From Fragilaria crotonensis (Eukaryota; Bacillariophyta; Fragilariophyceae; Fragilariales; Fragilariaceae), in contig JAKSYS010000555.1 in assembly GCA_022925895.1 (NCBI GenBank), positions 1-42,185 on the forward strand: a DNA stretch of 42,185 bases, written 5' to 3'. A program made the translations under genes and the position numbers. Positions 40,037-42,185 of this stretch are shown here, piece by piece. Position 1 is the first letter of the stretch; each line of letters starts with the position of its first letter. The notes beneath the pieces were generated by a model. The model ran no database searches, had not been told where the DNA came from, and worked only from the letters and a program-made list of their open reading frames with translations.

Positions 40037-42185
40037 ATGGATTCCTATCCCGGTGATCTCTTGACTGGAGTATTTCCTCTTGTATTTGCTGTTGATGCGA
40101 TCCTTCCAACAACGAGTTCACCGTCTGGTGAAGGTGCAGCAGGTGAGCCTCCCCTTATTCCACGGACATCGTCCACGCGTAGTCTCTTTGATCGTTTTCT
40201 TGATGCAATGGCGTCGTATCTTAGTGATGATAGCGACGGTAGCTTAGCGCCGAAGGTACCGTCCCGTCGCTCTGGAACTGATACATTCGCGTCTCTATTG
40301 CGCGGAGATGATATGTTTGGCGGTGGAGAGGAAGACTCTTCAGACGACGAGGACGAATCCATAGACTCTAATGCCGGTCGCCGTTTTCGTGGTCTCGGAT
40401 CTCCTTCTCTCGTAGTGCCCGGAATTAATAACGCCCGAGGAATAAAAAGCACGGCGCCTCGGTCTCAGTCGACGGCGTTCGCCAGGAGCCTGAAACTTGA
40501 TGGTTTCTTTGATCGTGCTCGCATTCTCTCCATCTCCAACCGGCATGGGTTTCCACCTAGCAAAGATTCGACAGGCCAGATGAATCGCACCTCAAGCTCA
40601 GTCAAGCGCGTTCCGCCTTGGCCATGAATCCCACGGATGCCAACGCCCTACGCCTCAAGAGAGTGGTTGACACTCATCCCATAGACGGCATTTTAAATGC
40701 GGGATGGCTTGAAAAGCATGCTGCAGCACTTCCTTCAGTATTGCTGATAGTGACTACGTTTCAAATTCTTGACAAGATGGCTCAAGATGAGCAAGACGCG
40801 CACTTGGTGGAAACGTTGGAACACCTTCGAGAATCGCTGGCTGCGAAGCGAGCGTGTTCAATCCGCCTTGTTTGTCTTGCAGATACACCAGACCAACCAA
40901 CGACGCCTGCCAAGGTGGATGAATGGATTTCGAGGATGAAAAAGAGTGTGATTTGACAACGGCAGATGTCACAATGCTGCAGATTTCTCATGACTTGAAA
41001 CTGCGTCCCTGAATTCCCAGAATAGCACTTCCGTCATTGGTCCAATGCAAAAACTTCACAGAAAATCCGGGACGCCAGTTGGTCTTACTATCAATCTCTA
41101 AATCGTCGCGTCAAGCTCAAACTGAATCTTCTGGCTCATGATAGCCAACCGATGCTCGTGCCTTTGGCTGTGCGCTACTGCTTTAAGATCGGTGTATTTT
41201 ACGAGTTCCTTCTCGTCCATACCAAGGCCTTGAAGTACTTTTACAAGGCCTATCGACTCCTCCAGACATACTATCTTCATTTGTTGGGAAAGTCGACTCC
41301 GTGGAACCCGGTCGCAGCTTCGTCTGTTCCAGCAATCGTCAATCCCCAATCGGACGAAAGTGGTGGAATCGAACTAGCTCTGGGAATCAATCAATACGGA
41401 GCGAACGACGAAGGCGGCGTCAGTTCGGGAGTGGAAGTTGCTTTGGCGGATGATTCCTACGATGACGATGATGACTTGGATGACGAGAGCGACCGACTAC
41501 AAGGAACTCAGCCAAAGATCGCTACCACAGTTCCGCTGGATATTCGCAAGGTTTTTACAGAAATCAACGCTCCCTTTGACATGGCCAACCAGTGTAGAAA
41601 AATTGCCGACTGGCTCAACTTCAAGCTTCTACAGGCTGGGCTGCAGTCGTCCTCCTTTTCCGACTCAGACCAAGGAATTCTCGCCGCATCCTCGCAGTGG
41701 CGACGGCATTGCCAAGTCTTCCTTAAGCACGACGATGTGAATGATCCTGCTTGGAGCTACTGGGCCTACGCATCGCATCAGCGTCTAGTGATGTCGCAGT
41801 TGGTGGAGCGTTTCCCTCCTCGCAAATTGACCTCCTTGTCAGGATTGGTGAGGGATGAGGTATTGATGCAGTGCAGCGCATGGCGAAACTATGGCGGCTG
41901 CCGAAGCCAGTCTCCGAGTTGGTGTTGAAGTTCGTAAAGCTGTAGTAGACGCTGATGCGCTCGACAGCACCGTTGCCGAAGGCAAATCTTCGCGGTCGCT
42001 TTATTGGGTCGATGGATAGCGAAGGACTTGCTCCGCTGCTACAAGACGAAGCGAAGAGAGATCACACAGGTGAGTTTGTTTGTGAGGTAGAAGTGCTTGA
42101 TGTTCGATCTATCTCACAGCTTTTCCGAAGAAATCGCGTTGGATATGCTCACTCGAGCTGTCACTCGCTTCGAGAAGGAACTGGA
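40037..42185 (+). CDS. TRAPPC11-like trafficking protein, 5' part, frame broken several times
   Basis: TRAPPC11 is the foie gras subunit of the TRAPP tethering complex, acting in ER-Golgi transport. Matching landmarks occur in order: SYPGDLLTGVFPLVFAVDA at the start, an acidic diatom-specific insert, ILNAGWLEKHAAALPSVLLI (about 40690), WSYYQSLNRRVK then RYCFKIGVFYEF with ALKYFYKAYRLLQTYY (about 41080-41270), IADWLNFKLLQAGL (about 41600), WRRHCQVFLKHDD and AWSYWAYASHQRL (about 41700-41780), then RFIGSMDSEGLAP (about 42000). The reading frame must change near 40625, 40950-41060, 41890 and 41990. Some of these could be short introns, but 41890 and 41990 look like losses of one or two bases. A GTGAGT donor at about 42070 and an acceptor at about 42130 would join to EIALDMLTRAVTRFEKEL. 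The gene continues beyond the window. Confidence 0.8.

Overview
The window looks like nuclear DNA of a diatom (Bacillariophyta). This is inferred from family resemblance recalled from memory, because no search was possible. The clues are a Copia retrotransposon whose gag, integrase and RT segments match the diatom-specific Copia type; a second decayed RT/RNase H element of a diatom type; a Pro/Ser-rich PS-repeat surface-protein remnant; short GT-AG introns of about 75-116 nt; and GTAC-rich intergenic DNA. Only three host-type genes are convincing: a membrane-anchored or secreted alpha-carbonic anhydrase (1.6-2.4 kb, +), a secreted FkbM-type methyltransferase (3.1-3.9 kb, -) and the 5' part of a TRAPPC11 (foie gras) trafficking gene running off the right edge (40.0 kb onward, +). 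Almost everything else is mobile or repetitive.

Layout: 0-1.3 kb holds two AT-rich 31-33 bp minisatellites around a decayed hAT transposase end. 1.6-5.0 kb holds the host genes and a PS-rich remnant. 5.90-10.28 kb is a DNA transposon bounded by a 13-bp perfect terminal inverted repeat. Its one large gene is a piggyBac-like DDE transposase with a SAP domain and a YqaJ-type nuclease lying between the second and third catalytic aspartates. 10.28-13.0 kb is gene-poor and CpG-depleted. 13.0-22.76 kb appears to be a large PIF/Harbinger-type element: TGACTCA-rich arrays lie near both ends, with an accessory gene (+) and a transposase gene (-) pointing inwards. Between them sit a Mutator-like gene with an N-terminal Ulp1 (C48) protease domain and an unrecognised three-exon gene. 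23.16-31.67 kb is a recent head-to-tail triplication of a 2.83-kb non-coding unit. 32.5-39.75 kb is a decayed Copia element, split by a decayed RT/RNase H element on the other strand.

Several otherwise well-conserved reading frames (FkbM, the Harbinger transposase and TRAPPC11) are broken by single-base losses, several of them in homopolymer runs. The three copies of the 2.83-kb unit also differ largely in homopolymer length. Uncorrected long-read indels are therefore a serious alternative to pseudogenisation, and frame breaks here should be checked before being called biological.
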